A stretch of DNA of 64,000 nt from Nitrosomonas sp. (GTDB lineage Bacteria > Pseudomonadota > Gammaproteobacteria > Burkholderiales > Nitrosomonadaceae), in contig JADJES010000002.1 of NCBI GenBank assembly GCA_016708955.1, positions 310,001-374,000 on the forward strand, given 5' to 3'. The position numbers were made by a program, and so were the translations under genes. Within the stretch, counting starts at the first letter, position 1. Each line of letters opens with the position of its first letter. Shown piece by piece: positions 8,444 through 17,927 of the stretch. Under the pieces are notes generated by a model. That model searched no databases. It had not been told where the DNA came from and saw only the letters and a program-made list of their open reading frames with translations.

Positions 8444-8646
8444 TCTTCCTTAAATATTTCCTCCATCGGGATTCCTTCCAATTTCCCCTCCCGATAAGCT
8501 TTCAGCCGCCTCTCCGATTCCTCTGCCCAGATTTCATCCAGCCGCTTGTCTGGCTCGTCCAGACTCTGGATCAGTCCTTCCACCAGGCTGAGCCGTTCTT
8601 CGGGTTTTAGTTTCATCGCCGCATCTAATAGCGTTTTGGTACTCAT
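8440..8646 (-). CDS. Addiction-module antitoxin (TIGR02574-type)
   Basis: Start chosen at MSTKTLLDAAMKLKPEERLSLVEGL, the usual beginning of the family; an earlier in-frame ATG adds ten atypical residues. The 68-residue protein has the amphipathic helices LVEGLIQSLDEPDKRLDEIWAEESERRLKAYREGK and an acidic tail, matching the putative addiction-module component family paired with RelE-type toxins. Its stop overlaps the toxin start. It would bind and neutralise the toxin and probably co-regulate the operon. Confidence 0.85.
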   Translation of the reverse strand: MSTKTLLDAAMKLKPEERLSLVEGLIQSLDEPDKRLDEIWAEESERRLKAYREGKLEGIPMEEIFKEE

Positions 8647-8728
8647 TGTGTTGCACCTCTCAGTTTCATGAAACATAACGCTTCAAACACCAGCGTAGCT
8701 TTGCTGCGTCCGAATGCCTTGAATTGTT

Positions 8729-10067
8729 GGTTCATCCGGCAAGTGCGTACTTGTTAGTCGAAATGCATGTTGAAATAAAGTGAATTAAAGGTTGAAATTA
8801 TCTCTGATTTTCAACGAAGAGGTTTTTTCAACATGTCGACCAGTTTGCTGTATCACGCCTTGGTATAGTTGGTTATTTTTATCAAAGCACTTGTTTTATT
8901 GCGGGTGTCATAGTTGTTGCAATACAAGCGGATCATTGGCGATTGAGATGTCCGGTATGTAAAGCCGCGAGATACATTGCCGGGGGAAAGTTGGTTAGAC
9001 GCTTCAGGACAGTACCGGTAGGTCAAAAGCAGTCTATATCGACCTTCCAGTTCAGCGGGTAGAATGCACCCGATGCCAAGCAGTTCGTCAGGTAAAGATA
9101 CAGTTGCTGATGAGCACAAGCGCTATACACGTTCTTTCGAAAGATTGGTTTTGGATCTCTCTAGGCACATGACCATCCAGGCAGTAGCACGCCACTTGGA
9201 GTGAGCTGGGATCTGGTTAAGGAATACAGAAGGACAATCTGAATAAACGTTATCGGTTGCCGAAATTGGCCAAGATAAAACGCATTGCGCTGGATGAAAT
9301 ATACCAAGGCAAGCTGGTTATTTAACGATAGTTCTGGATCTTCAACGTGGGGCAGTGATTTTTGTTGGCAATGGAAAGGTGCCGATGCACTGATTCCGTT
9401 TTGGAAGCGTTTGAAACGATCGGGTGCACGGATCGAAGCGGTTGCGACCGACATGGGGCCAGCATACATCAGTGCGGTGCGGCTAATATCCCAGATGCAA
9501 CGCTAGTGTTCGATCACTTCCATATTATTAAGCTGTTCAACGAAAGTTGACAAAACTGCGTCGTGATCTGCAACGAGAAGCAGAAAATGGGTTGGGCAAA
9601 CCCGTTTTGAAGGGCATTCGCTGGCTGTTGCTGAAGAACCCTGACAACCTGGATGACAAGCGCAATGAACGTCAACGTCTGGACGAAGCATTAAAGCTCA
9701 ATGAGCCCTTGGCAACGGCCTATTACATGAAAGAAGAGTTACGCAATATCTGGCATCAACCGGATAAACTCTCAGCTCAAAATGCATTGGATGAATGGGT
9801 AAAAAAAGCCGCTGCTTCGGATGTCAACATGCTCAAGCAATTCTCTAAAACTATTGCAGCACACCGCTCAGGTATCCTGGCTTATTTCGATTTTAATGGT
9901 TTATCAACCGGGCCGTTTGAAGGTACCAACAACAAGATAAAACTTTGCACAAAATGGCCTATGGTTTCAGAGATGTCGAGTTCTTTAAACTCAAAATTAT
10001 GGCGCTGCATGAAACCAATTATGTCCTTGTCGGTTAAACCCAAAAGTACGCACTTGCCGGATGAACC
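8729..10067. mobile_element. ISL3-family insertion sequence with 8-bp target duplication
   Basis: Perfect terminal inverted repeats of about 24 bp begin GGTTCATCCGGCAAGTGCGT at 8729 and, in complement, at 10067. The element is flanked by the exact direct repeat GAATTGTT (8721-8728 and 10068-10075), the 8-bp duplication expected of ISL3. It is 1,339 bp long and carries one degraded transposase. The intact ends and duplication suggest a recent insertion or well-preserved boundaries despite the broken transposase. Confidence 0.95.
8833..10036 (+). pseudogene. ISL3-family transposase, multiply frameshifted
   Basis: Starts MSTSLLYHA and must be read across several frames: GYFYQSTCFIAGVIVVAIQADHW, a CPVC..C zinc-finger region, RSFERLVLDLSRHMTIQAVARHLG, KIKRIALDE, GNGKGADALIPFWKRLKRSG, AVATDMGPAYISAV, LVFDHFHIIKLFNE, then the long intact stretch KLTKLRRDLQREAENGLGK to FNGLSTGPFEGTNNKIK and a last shift to ETNYVLVG and stop. 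The DDE domain is recognisable but at least five indels disable it. Confidence 0.9.
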
Positions 10068-10401
10068 GAATTGTTATATTTTCTGGCTTTGTCGTGATGA
10101 TCGCACCAATATAATGATAGTCTTCATCGTCCTGCAACTCATTTGCTTCAATTAAATGAGTTTCATCATCTGAGAAATGAAACGCATCATCACAGGGCGT
10201 TGACATTGCTTCCTTGAGTTTTGTGACAATATCTTGCTCTGAATTATCATTATGTATTTTAATGGAAATCAAGAAATGAGCAAGACAAATGATATAAACA
10301 AATGCGACAATACCGCCCGCTAAAAACTGCTTGATCGTCAGGCTGTTGTTGGCACCGGTACATAACTGAATCCCTATGAAAAAATTTTCTCCCGATGACA
10401 T
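10068..10401 (-). pseudogene. Small membrane protein gene split by the ISL3 element
   Basis: The 5' part starts at MSSGENFFIGIQLCTG, has one transmembrane helix (FLAGGIVAFVYIICLAHFLI) and an acidic soluble tail (FSDDETHLIEANELQDDEDY) up to TTKPENITI. Removing the IS and one copy of GAATTGTT continues the frame on the far side (8728 down to 8683) as QGIRTQQSYAGV and stop, giving a ~125-residue protein. Its function is unknown. The chosen start overlaps the divergent hrpA start by ~26 bp, so the true start may be further in. Confidence 0.6.
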
Positions 10402-13400
10402 CACAAGACGTCTTGCCCATCTTCCCTGCCCAACGTATGCGGAAGATTTGCCGGTTAATCTACGCCGGGAAGAAATCAAACGCGCAATTGAGAATCATCA
10501 GGTCGTAATTGTTTCCGGCGAGACAGGATCGGGTAAAACAACTCAAATCCCTAAAATCTGTCTGGAACTCAAACGCGGCGTGAACGGATTAATCGGGCAT
10601 ACACAACCGCGCCGCATTGCGGCGCGGACTGTGGCTGCGCGTATTTCTGCTGAACTAAATAGCCCGCTGGGTCAGGCGGTCGGTTATAAAGTGCGATTTG
10701 CTGACAAAATCAGCGCGGTTCCTATATCAAACTGATGACGGATGGCATTCTGCTGGCTGAAACGCAGGGCGATCCGCTGTTGCAGGCTTACGATACATTG
10801 ATTATCGATGAGGCCCACGAGCGCAGTTTGAATATCGATTTTCTGCTCGGTTATATCAGTCAGCTATTGCCGAAGCGGCCTGACCTCAAGCTGATTGTTA
10901 CCTCCGCCACCATCGACGCGCAACGTTTTTCCCGGCATTTCAATAATGCGCCGGTGATTGAAGTGACCGGCAGGCTATATCCGGTCGAAATTTTTTACCA
11001 CCCGCCGGTTGTCGACGATGAGGAGGAGGGCGATATGCAACAAGCCATCCTCAATGCGGTTGATGAATTGATCACGCTGGGCTCAGGCGATATTCTGGTT
11101 TTCCTGCCCGGTGAGCGCGAGATCCGGGAAACTGCAGAGACACTGCGCAAGCATCATTTTGATCGCCTTCGAACAGGCATTTCCGGCGTGGAGATATTGC
11201 CGCTGTTTGCGCGCTTATCCTTTGCCGAGCAGGAACGTGTGTTTCAGCCCGGCGATACCCGCCGCATCGTGTTAGCCACCAATGTTGCCGAAACGTCATT
11301 GACCGTTCCAGGTATCCACTATGTGATTGATACCGGGTGGGCGCGTGTTAACCGCTACAGTTACCGCAACAAGGTCGAACAATTGCTGGTGGAAAAAATC
11401 TCGCGCGCTTCGGCGAATCAAAGGGCGGGGCGCTGCGGGCGGATAGCCAACGGGGTTTGTATTCGCCTGTATACCGAAGTGGATTTTCAGGGGCGCGCCG
11501 AATTTACCGATCCGGAAATTCTGCGTTCTTCGCTGGCAACCGTCATTTTGCGCATGAAATCGCTCAACATCGGCGATGTGGAAGATTTTCCGTTTTTGGA
11601 GCCGCCATCGCCGCGGATGATCACCGATGGCTATCAATTGCTGGCAGAGCTGGGCGCCGTTGATGACGACCGGCAATTGACGGCGATTGGCTGGCGTCTG
11701 GCCAAGTTTCCGATTGATCCCAAAATTGCCCGCATGATATTGGCGGCAAAAAATGAGAATTGCCTGCACGAAATACTGATCATTACGGCTGCATTAAGTT
11801 TGCAAGATCCGCGGGACCGGCCATTTGATCAACAGATGGCTGCCGATAATGCCCACCGCCGGTTTCAGGATGAGCGCTCGGATTTTCTGTCTTACCTGAA
11901 GCTATGGGACTTCTTTGATGAATTATTGAAACATAAAAAATCAACCCGCAAACTGATCGACCAATGCCGGGAGCATTTCTTATCTTACCGGCGCTTGCGG
12001 GAGTGGCGTGAAATTCATGGCCAATTGCACGTGCTGGTCAGTGAACTCGGTTTAAAACCCAACGAAATACCCGCCGGGTATGATGAGATCCATCGCGCTT
12101 TGTTGGCCGGATTGCTCGGGAATATCGGGTTTAAAACCGAGAAGGAAGGCGAATATCTGGGCGCTCGCGGCATCAAGTTCGCAATTTTCCCCGGTTCGGT
12201 GCTCAAAAAAGGCAAAGCCAAATGGGTCGTCGCTGCGGAATTGGTGGAAACCAGTAAGCTGTATGCGCGATGTGTCGAGAGGATTGAGCCGATCTGGCTG
12301 GAAAGAATCGCGGGGAATTTATGCAAGAAACACCATTTTGATCCGCATTGGGAAAAGAAACAGGCGCAAGTGGTGGCGTATGAGCGCGTCACGTTGTACG
12401 GCTTAATCATTGTTACCAAACGGCCGATCCACTACGGTCCGATCAATCCCAAAGAATCCCGCGAGATTTTTATCCGCTCGGCGCTGGTTGCCGGGGAGTA
12501 CGTCACGCAAGCGCCTTTCTTCACGCACAATCAGGAATTGATTCATGAAATCGAGGAACTGGAGCATAAAGCGCGGCGGCAGGATGTGCTGGTTGATGAG
12601 CAAGAAATTTTTGCTTTTTACGATGCCATCATCCCGGAAAAAATAACCAACGGTGCGGGATTTGAAAAATGGCGCAAACAAGCCGAACAGCAAGATTCCC
12701 ACTTGCTTTATCTGAAACGCGAATTGCTGATGCGCCATCAGGCCGGTCACGTCACGGAAGTTCAATTTCCGGAGAGCATGACATTGTCCGATGGCAGCGT
12801 TTTACCACTCACTTACCGCTTTGAACCCACGCATATGCTCGACGGCGTAACCGTTTCTGTGCCGTTGCCATTGCTCAACCGGTTGGATGCCAATCAACTG
12901 GATTACCTGGTTCCCGGTTTGATTCGTGAAAAAGTGACCTGGTATTTAAAAGCATTACCCAAACAAATACGCCGCAACCTGGTTCCATTGCCGGAATCCG
13001 TCACTGAATTTCTGCAGAATCAGTCAAGCGCTTTGCAAAAGGGCTCGCTGCAAGATGCTTTAGGGCAATTTATTCTCAGAAAAACCAACTTGCCGGTTCC
13101 CGCAGAAACCTGGCAAGACAAAGGCATGCCAGCGCATTTGTTGATGAATATTCAAGTGATCGATGATGCAGAACAAGATTTGGCCATGAGCCGCAATCTC
13201 GCCGAACTGCAAATGCAGCTCGGCAAAGCCGCACAAATGACATTTGTAAAACGCGATGCCGGAAACGAAAAAATCAGTATTGAGCGTGATGCCATCACAC
13301 AGTGGGATTTTGGCGATTTGCCTGTAGAAATGGCGTTTAAACGCAATGGTCAGCAATTGATCGGTTATCCGGCGCTGATCGAACAAACGGACAGTGCCGC

Positions 13401-14137
13401 TATCCGCTTATTTGATACGCAAGAAGCGGCGGATAGGGCGATGCGCCTGGGTGTCAGACGATTATTGTGTTTGGCATTGAAAGAACAGCTCAAACAGTTG
13501 GATAAGAATTTACCTGGATTAAAACAAGCCAGCTTGCAACTGGCTACCCGGATCAATCCGGGTGAACTGAAACAAGACATGCTGAATGCCATCATTGATC
13601 GTGCGTTGCTGGGTGATGATCCATTGCCGCGCAATGAATTCGAATTTGGCACACAACCAACGCGCTAAAGGGCGCCTGCCGGAAGTCGCTGCCGCACTCG
13701 CCAGTTTGTTGCAACAGATTGGCAGTGAGTATCAAGTCCTGATGGGTCGATTAGCAGCGCTTCGCAACAACACAGTAAAAGCTGAGCTCATTGAGCAGCT
13801 CGACAACCTAATTTATCCCGGATTTCTCAGCCATACCTCGTGGAAAAGATTGCAGCAGTTTCCGCGCTATGTGAAAGGCATGGCTCTGCGCCTGGAAAAA
13901 CTAGCCACCAACCTGGAACGCGACGAACGAAATAGCAAGGAAGTGGCTGCACTCTGGCAACAATATGTGCAGCGCCGGGAAAAGCATCAGAAAATCGGGC
14001 TGATTGATCAGAATCTCGATGAATTTCGCTGGCAGATTGAGGAATTGCGCATATCGCTTTTCGCGCAGGAATTGAAGACGCCGTACCCGGTATCGAGTAA
14101 ACGCTTGCAGAAATTGTGGGAGAGTGTGCGGGCATAA
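10376..14137 (+). CDS. hrpA: ATP-dependent RNA helicase HrpA (two frameshifts)
   Basis: A DEAH-box helicase of the HrpA family, acting in RNA remodelling and, in E. coli, rescue of stalled ribosomes. Visible motifs are GETGSGKTTQ (motif I), DEAHERSLN (II), TSATIDAQRFS (III), ATNVAETSLTVPG (V) and QRAGRCGR (VI), followed by the HA2/OB region and the long DUF3418 C-terminus. The frame breaks near 10720 (VRFADKIS then YIKLMTDGILLAE) and near 13650 (EFEFGT then NQRAKGRLPEVAAAL), both single-base events. The joined length of ~1,250 aa is close to the family norm of ~1,300. Either recent inactivation or sequence error. Confidence 0.85.
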
Positions 14138-14142
14138 CTTAA

Positions 14143-14250
14143 GGGGCCTCTGAATAACTGTCATTTCGAGCAAAGCGAGAAATCTGTAGCATGGATTGCA
14201 TAAGATTTCTCATTGCATCCGGAATGACAAATGTGGGCTATTCAGAGGGC
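14143..14250. repeat. Intergenic palindromic repeat family P, copy 1
   Basis: Inverted-repeat element with arms like CTCTGAATAACTGTCATTTC...GAAATCT and AGATTTCTC...GGAATGACA...TTCAGAG. Similar copies lie at 14326-14437 and 20511-20626. It is positioned just downstream of hrpA and could fold into a long hairpin in RNA. No coding content. Confidence 0.8.
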
Positions 14251-14325
14251 TTAAAACGCTTCGCCATGGATTGAAAATCTGATTCCACCCAATCCTTTCC
14301 TGGCCTTGCACCGGGGTCGCACATT

Positions 14326-14437
14326 AAGGAAACTCTGAATAATTCATCTTTTTCATTCCGAGCATAGTGAGGAATCTTTACAAATCAACAGTATAGATTT
14401 CTCGTTACACTCGAAATGACAGCTATTCAGAGACTCC
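14326..14437. repeat. Intergenic palindromic repeat family P, copy 2
   Basis: Begins AAGGAAACTCTGAATAA and ends ATTCAGAGACTCCG, with internal GAGGAATCTTT and AGATTTCTCG arms. It is the second of two copies in tandem between hrpA and the aquaporin gene, pointing head-on to the aquaporin 3' end, where a hairpin could act as a terminator. Confidence 0.8.
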
Positions 14438-14456
14438 GTAATGATTTGACGAAATT

Positions 14457-15161
14457 TTACAGCGCCGAATAAACCACCGCAGCAATCAATCCGCCGATAA
14501 TGCCGCCCACTATCGGTACATAGGCGTAACCCCAATCACTGTCGCGTTTATTGGTCATCGGGAGAATCGCGTGCATGATGCGCGGCCCCAGGTCACGTGC
14601 GGGATTAACTGCAAAGCCGGTGGGCCCGCCGAGGGATAAGCCGATACCAAACAGTAGCAAAGCAGCCGGTAAAGCATTCAATGTACCCAGGCCCTCCTGC
14701 GGCGCAGCCATCATCATCACGCCAAATACCAGCATGAATGTGCCGACTGCTTCCGTAATGATGTTATTGAACGGGCTGCGGATTGCTGGCCCGGTACAAA
14801 ATGCCGCGAGTTGCATATCCGGGTCGGTCGTTGCGTCAAAATGCTGGCGATAGGTGATCCAGACAATCAATGCACCCAACATTGCGCCCAGCATTTGTCC
14901 CAGCGCATAAATCGGTACCAAATCCCATGCAAACTTACCCGCAGCAGCGAGGCCGATACTCACCGCGGGGTTTAAATGCGCGCCACTGGAAGCGGCCACG
15001 GCATAGACCGCTACGAAAAGCGCAATGCCCCAGCCGGCTGCGATGGTTAGCCATCCGGCATTATTGCCCTTGGATTTATTCAGCACGACGTTGGCAACAA
15101 CACCATTGCCCAATAAAACCAGTATAAAAGTACCTATTAATTCACCAAGAAAAGGAGTCAT
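14457..15161 (-). CDS. glpF: Aquaporin / glycerol facilitator (MIP family)
   Basis: A six-helix MIP channel. Start taken at MTPFLGELIGTFILVLLGNG with a good ribosome-binding site (AAGGTG); the longer frame upstream lacks family similarity. The two pore half-helices carry HLNPAVS and VNPARDLGPR; Asp after the second NPAR is the mark of glycerol-permeable GlpF types rather than strict water channels. Length is 234 aa, slightly shorter than GlpF of E. coli. It stands alone between palindromic repeats and a MITE, with no glycerol kinase nearby, so the physiological solute (glycerol, small neutral molecules) is open. Confidence 0.9.
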   Translation of the reverse strand: MTPFLGELIGTFILVLLGNGVVANVVLNKSKGNNAGWLTIAAGWGIALFVAVYAVAASSGAHLNPAVSIGLAAAGKFAWDLVPIYALGQMLGAMLGALIVWITYRQHFDATTDPDMQLAAFCTGPAIRSPFNNIITEAVGTFMLVFGVMMMAAPQEGLGTLNALPAALLLFGIGLSLGGPTGFAVNPARDLGPRIMHAILPMTNKRDSDWGYAYVPIVGGIIGGLIAAVVYSAL

Positions 15162-15311
15162 AGTTATCACCTTACAATTAAGTTGAACTTCGGAGAGCCT
15201 GCTTCTAGATGCGCAAGAAAGATTGATTAATTGGTTTTGTTGTAGAAAAGCTTTCTGGCAATTCTGGAAGGCGCAATGATTATCACACAAAAATTACGAG
15301 AGAAATATTTA

Positions 15312-15451
15312 GGGCATCTCTAAAAATCCAAATTTCGTCACAACTCTTTATTGCTCGAAAAAATGTTTCCTTAGATATCATGCATATACTGCGTAACCAT
15401 TTTTTGCTCGCGCCTTGTGTTGTTTAGGACTTTGAATTTTTAGAAGTGCCC
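15312..15451. mobile_element. MITE-like element, copy A (140 bp)
   Basis: Terminal inverted repeats GGGCATCTCTAAAAATCCAAA and (complement) GGGCACTTCTAAAAATTCAAA, flanked by a direct repeat TTTA. It has no coding capacity. It is the reverse complement of the element at 39467-39607. End sequence and 4-bp duplication fit a non-autonomous derivative of an IS5-type element. Confidence 0.8.
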
Positions 15452-15465
15452 TTTAGCAGGCTGTT

Positions 15466-15588
15466 GAAAAACTATCTGCGTTGCCGGCGCGGGGTTAAAA
15501 ACAGGCGAAGAATGCACATTTATTATGCGTAAACTGCGCTTTTCGCCTGTTTTTGCTTGGCATCGGCTGCCTCGAAAACGTTTTAATC
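15466..15588. repeat. Interspersed repeat R, copy 1
   Basis: AACTATCTGCGTTGCCG... with an internal palindrome (AAACAGGCGAA / TTCGCCTGTTT) and ending GGCATCGGCTGCCTCGAAA. A diverged copy lies downstream of fimV at 54866-54988. The hairpin could act as a terminator for the secreted-protein gene reading toward... the opposite side, or be a mobile repeat; function unknown. Confidence 0.65.
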
Positions 15589-15650
15589 AGCACGATCTTC
15601 AGTATGATCTTCGCCAATAGCAGCGGTTTATAAAAAAGATAAGTGACTTA

Positions 15651-16430
15651 TTATTTAATTCCAGTGATTTCATTTGCTTCAATCAACTCGAATTTGTTAT
15701 CACCGATATGTCTAAGTTTGACTTTATAGTACGTTCCCAATGCCTTTACCTGCTGGATGTCTAATGTTCCAGTTTCAGCAACAAAAACAGAGTTTTCGTT
15801 AAGATCCGCTGCGGCTGAAACTGCCAGTTCAAATTTATCGTGTTCAAGACCACGATTAAAAACTATTGTAATAGGGGATGTAGCGATAGAAACAGAAGTA
15901 TCGCTATTCGCTTGAGATTCGAATAATTTGAGCTGGATGCGATAGGCGCCGACACTGCCGCCTAACGCATTAGAAGCATCAAAAATAGATATTTCCATGT
16001 GTTCGTGCAATCCCCCATCGCTGCCAATTTCGCCGATCACCGCTGGTGTATTGCTCACACCGTCGGTACGATACGAAATAGCATTGCCAAGCGCGTCGGT
16101 GATTTCAATCCGCTCTCCGTTTGGCACGATCGCGCTCCATTCAGCGCCATTCCAAAATTGCAGTTGACCGACGGGTTGAAAACGCAACCAATTCCCAGGG
16201 GTGAATGCTCCTTTTGCGATATTGACATCAAAACCAGGTTCATCCGTAGTGTAGAGCCCTCCACCGATGTCTCCAAAATCCGGTTCGAACAAATTACTGT
16301 TAACAAATATTTCTGCGCCGATTTTCCAGGGCTGGATGTCGCCTTCATGCGAGTGTGCTTGCGCAATAGCAGATATGGAAAATAAGCTAAGAACGAACGT
16401 CATAGTCAGGTTAATAATTTTCTTTAGCAT
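15651..16430 (-). CDS. Secreted protein of the zinc island, paralogue 1
   Basis: A 259-residue protein with a signal peptide (MLKKIINLTMTFVLSLFSISAIAQA) followed at once by the histidine-rich AHSHEGD. No named family is recognised with certainty. Its central block (NGERIEITDALGNAI, LHEHMEISIFD, GGSVGAYRIQLKL) and C-terminus (TGTLDIQQVKALGTYYKVKLRHIGDNKFEL) recur in the next gene upstream, and the order NG-DxLGNxI-GxY also resembles the PEP-CTERM protein at 34484. It is last in a likely operon with the ZnuD-like receptor. I infer a periplasmic or surface metal-capturing role, with HxH pairs as candidate ligands. Confidence 0.7.
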   Translation of the reverse strand: MLKKIINLTMTFVLSLFSISAIAQAHSHEGDIQPWKIGAEIFVNSNLFEPDFGDIGGGLYTTDEPGFDVNIAKGAFTPGNWLRFQPVGQLQFWNGAEWSAIVPNGERIEITDALGNAISYRTDGVSNTPAVIGEIGSDGGLHEHMEISIFDASNALGGSVGAYRIQLKLFESQANSDTSVSIATSPITIVFNRGLEHDKFELAVSAAADLNENSVFVAETGTLDIQQVKALGTYYKVKLRHIGDNKFELIEANEITGIK

Positions 16431-16527
16431 GATAAGGCCTCATGAGTTGATTTAAGTTACTGTTTTATAATTTCTGCTTGCTTCAATTAAGATAATGAAT
16501 GCCATTGTCCTCCTTGGATAATTGCTG

Positions 16528-17867
16528 TTATTCAAAAACCCCGCCAATTTCTGTTAATTGCTCTAACCGGAATCTATCCTCTCCGATATTGCGCAAGGCC
16601 GCTTTAAAATTCTTTCCCTGTGTATAGACTGAAGGGATTTCCAAGATTCCGCTTTCAATGTCATAACGAACGGGTATGGCGTAGCGGGGTTTGTCGATTT
16701 GTACCGTATTGAGCACAAATATATTTTCATCTTGTAGCTGCAATTGCGCGCGATAATGCTGATTGCTTGCCTGGATATCGTTCAGATTCAATATGCCAGT
16801 ATTCTGGTCGTAGACCGCTGCCACATTCAGTACAGTGGCGGGCGCTATAATCGGGATATTGCACAATCGTAGTGTGCATAAGTCTTTAGCCAGAGAAGCA
16901 TCGGTACGATCAATGACACCATCGTCATTGACGTCAAGCATGGCATTGCCGGGGTTAACCTGTTCATTGTTTTGGGCAGCCAATAGAATCAATGCCACAT
17001 CGATTCGATCCACATCGCTGTCTAAATCCACATCGCCGGGAATTGACGCAGGGAGTATAGGTCGCGGCGGATCCGGATCGGTGTCAGATGGTTTGCCAGC
17101 GAGCGCTATTAAGGCTGCAGCAAGCGCTGTCTCATCCAAACCGGCATTAAACAAAATCAGGAACGGTTCTGAAGGAAAGAAACGTGCATTGGAAATAAGC
17201 TGCATTTCAACCAAATAGGCGCCAACAGGCCCGCCTATTTCGCCCTGTTGATTTTCCAGAAAAAAACTCAGATGGGTGTGTAAGATGCCATTATTGTTGG
17301 TAATATCGACCACCAATTCGGGCTTGCCCAGAATGCCTTCAGCAGAAAAAATGGTACTGCCGTCAATGCCAAAGCTGCCGTCACTAAAACATATTAATTG
17401 CCCAGCGCATTTCGAGAAATCGTTGAGTACTTCGGCACTGGCCTCCAATCCGCCGAACAGCGCGATTTGGATACCGTGAGGCGGATTCCCCCAGGAAGAT
17501 AACGCCGGGTCCCAATATTTAAGCGCCCCAAGTGCGCGATAGCCCACCAGTTCATTGGGTAGTAAACCATTTTGAATCGATTGAAACCCCGGATTCTTGG
17601 TTCGGAAATCACCACCGGGAAGATCCCGGAAATTGGCCAGAAAGATAAGCTTTCCTGTTGTAGATTCTTTAGGTAAGCTCCGGCGGGTAATTCAAGCGTT
17701 TGTGCCAGTTTGCCTAAGTCGCATCCGACAACACCGGGCGTGCGGCAATATCCGGCAAACAATGCATTGCCTTCTCCCCAGACTTCGACATCCAGGTGCT
17801 GGGCGAAAGCTGCCTGATTCAATATCAATGCAACAATCAGCAAATAAAATCGGAGACGGTTGGTCAT
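16528..17867 (-). CDS. Secreted dockerin/EF-hand-containing protein, paralogue 2 (frameshifted)
   Basis: Starts with the signal peptide MTNRLRFYLLIVALILNQAAFA; earlier in-frame ATGs at 17885 and 17915 are possible. The frame shifts once near 17675 in an A-run: GAYLK then ESTTGKLIFLANFRDLPGG. Further on it has LHTHLSFFLE and GGPVGAYLVEMQL, homologous to the downstream paralogue. A dockerin-like pair of calcium loops follows (GDVDLDSDVDRIDVALIL and LDVNDDGVIDRTDASLAKDL), then the shared C-terminal block (ILEIPSVYTQGKNFKAALRNIGEDRFRL). It lies 61 bp downstream of the receptor gene. Single-base deletion: sequence error or inactivation. Confidence 0.65.
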
Positions 17868-17927
17868 GTAAGCTTGATTTTCCATTCTATGCAATTCTTG
17901 CCGTAATCTTGTCATTAAACAGGTTGA

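Noticed and set aside
9997..10479. A 160-residue minus-strand protein running through the ISL3 right end and the hrpA start
   Set aside because: Its end lies in the IS inverted repeat and its first 26 residues are antisense to hrpA; only the middle belongs to a real, interrupted gene.
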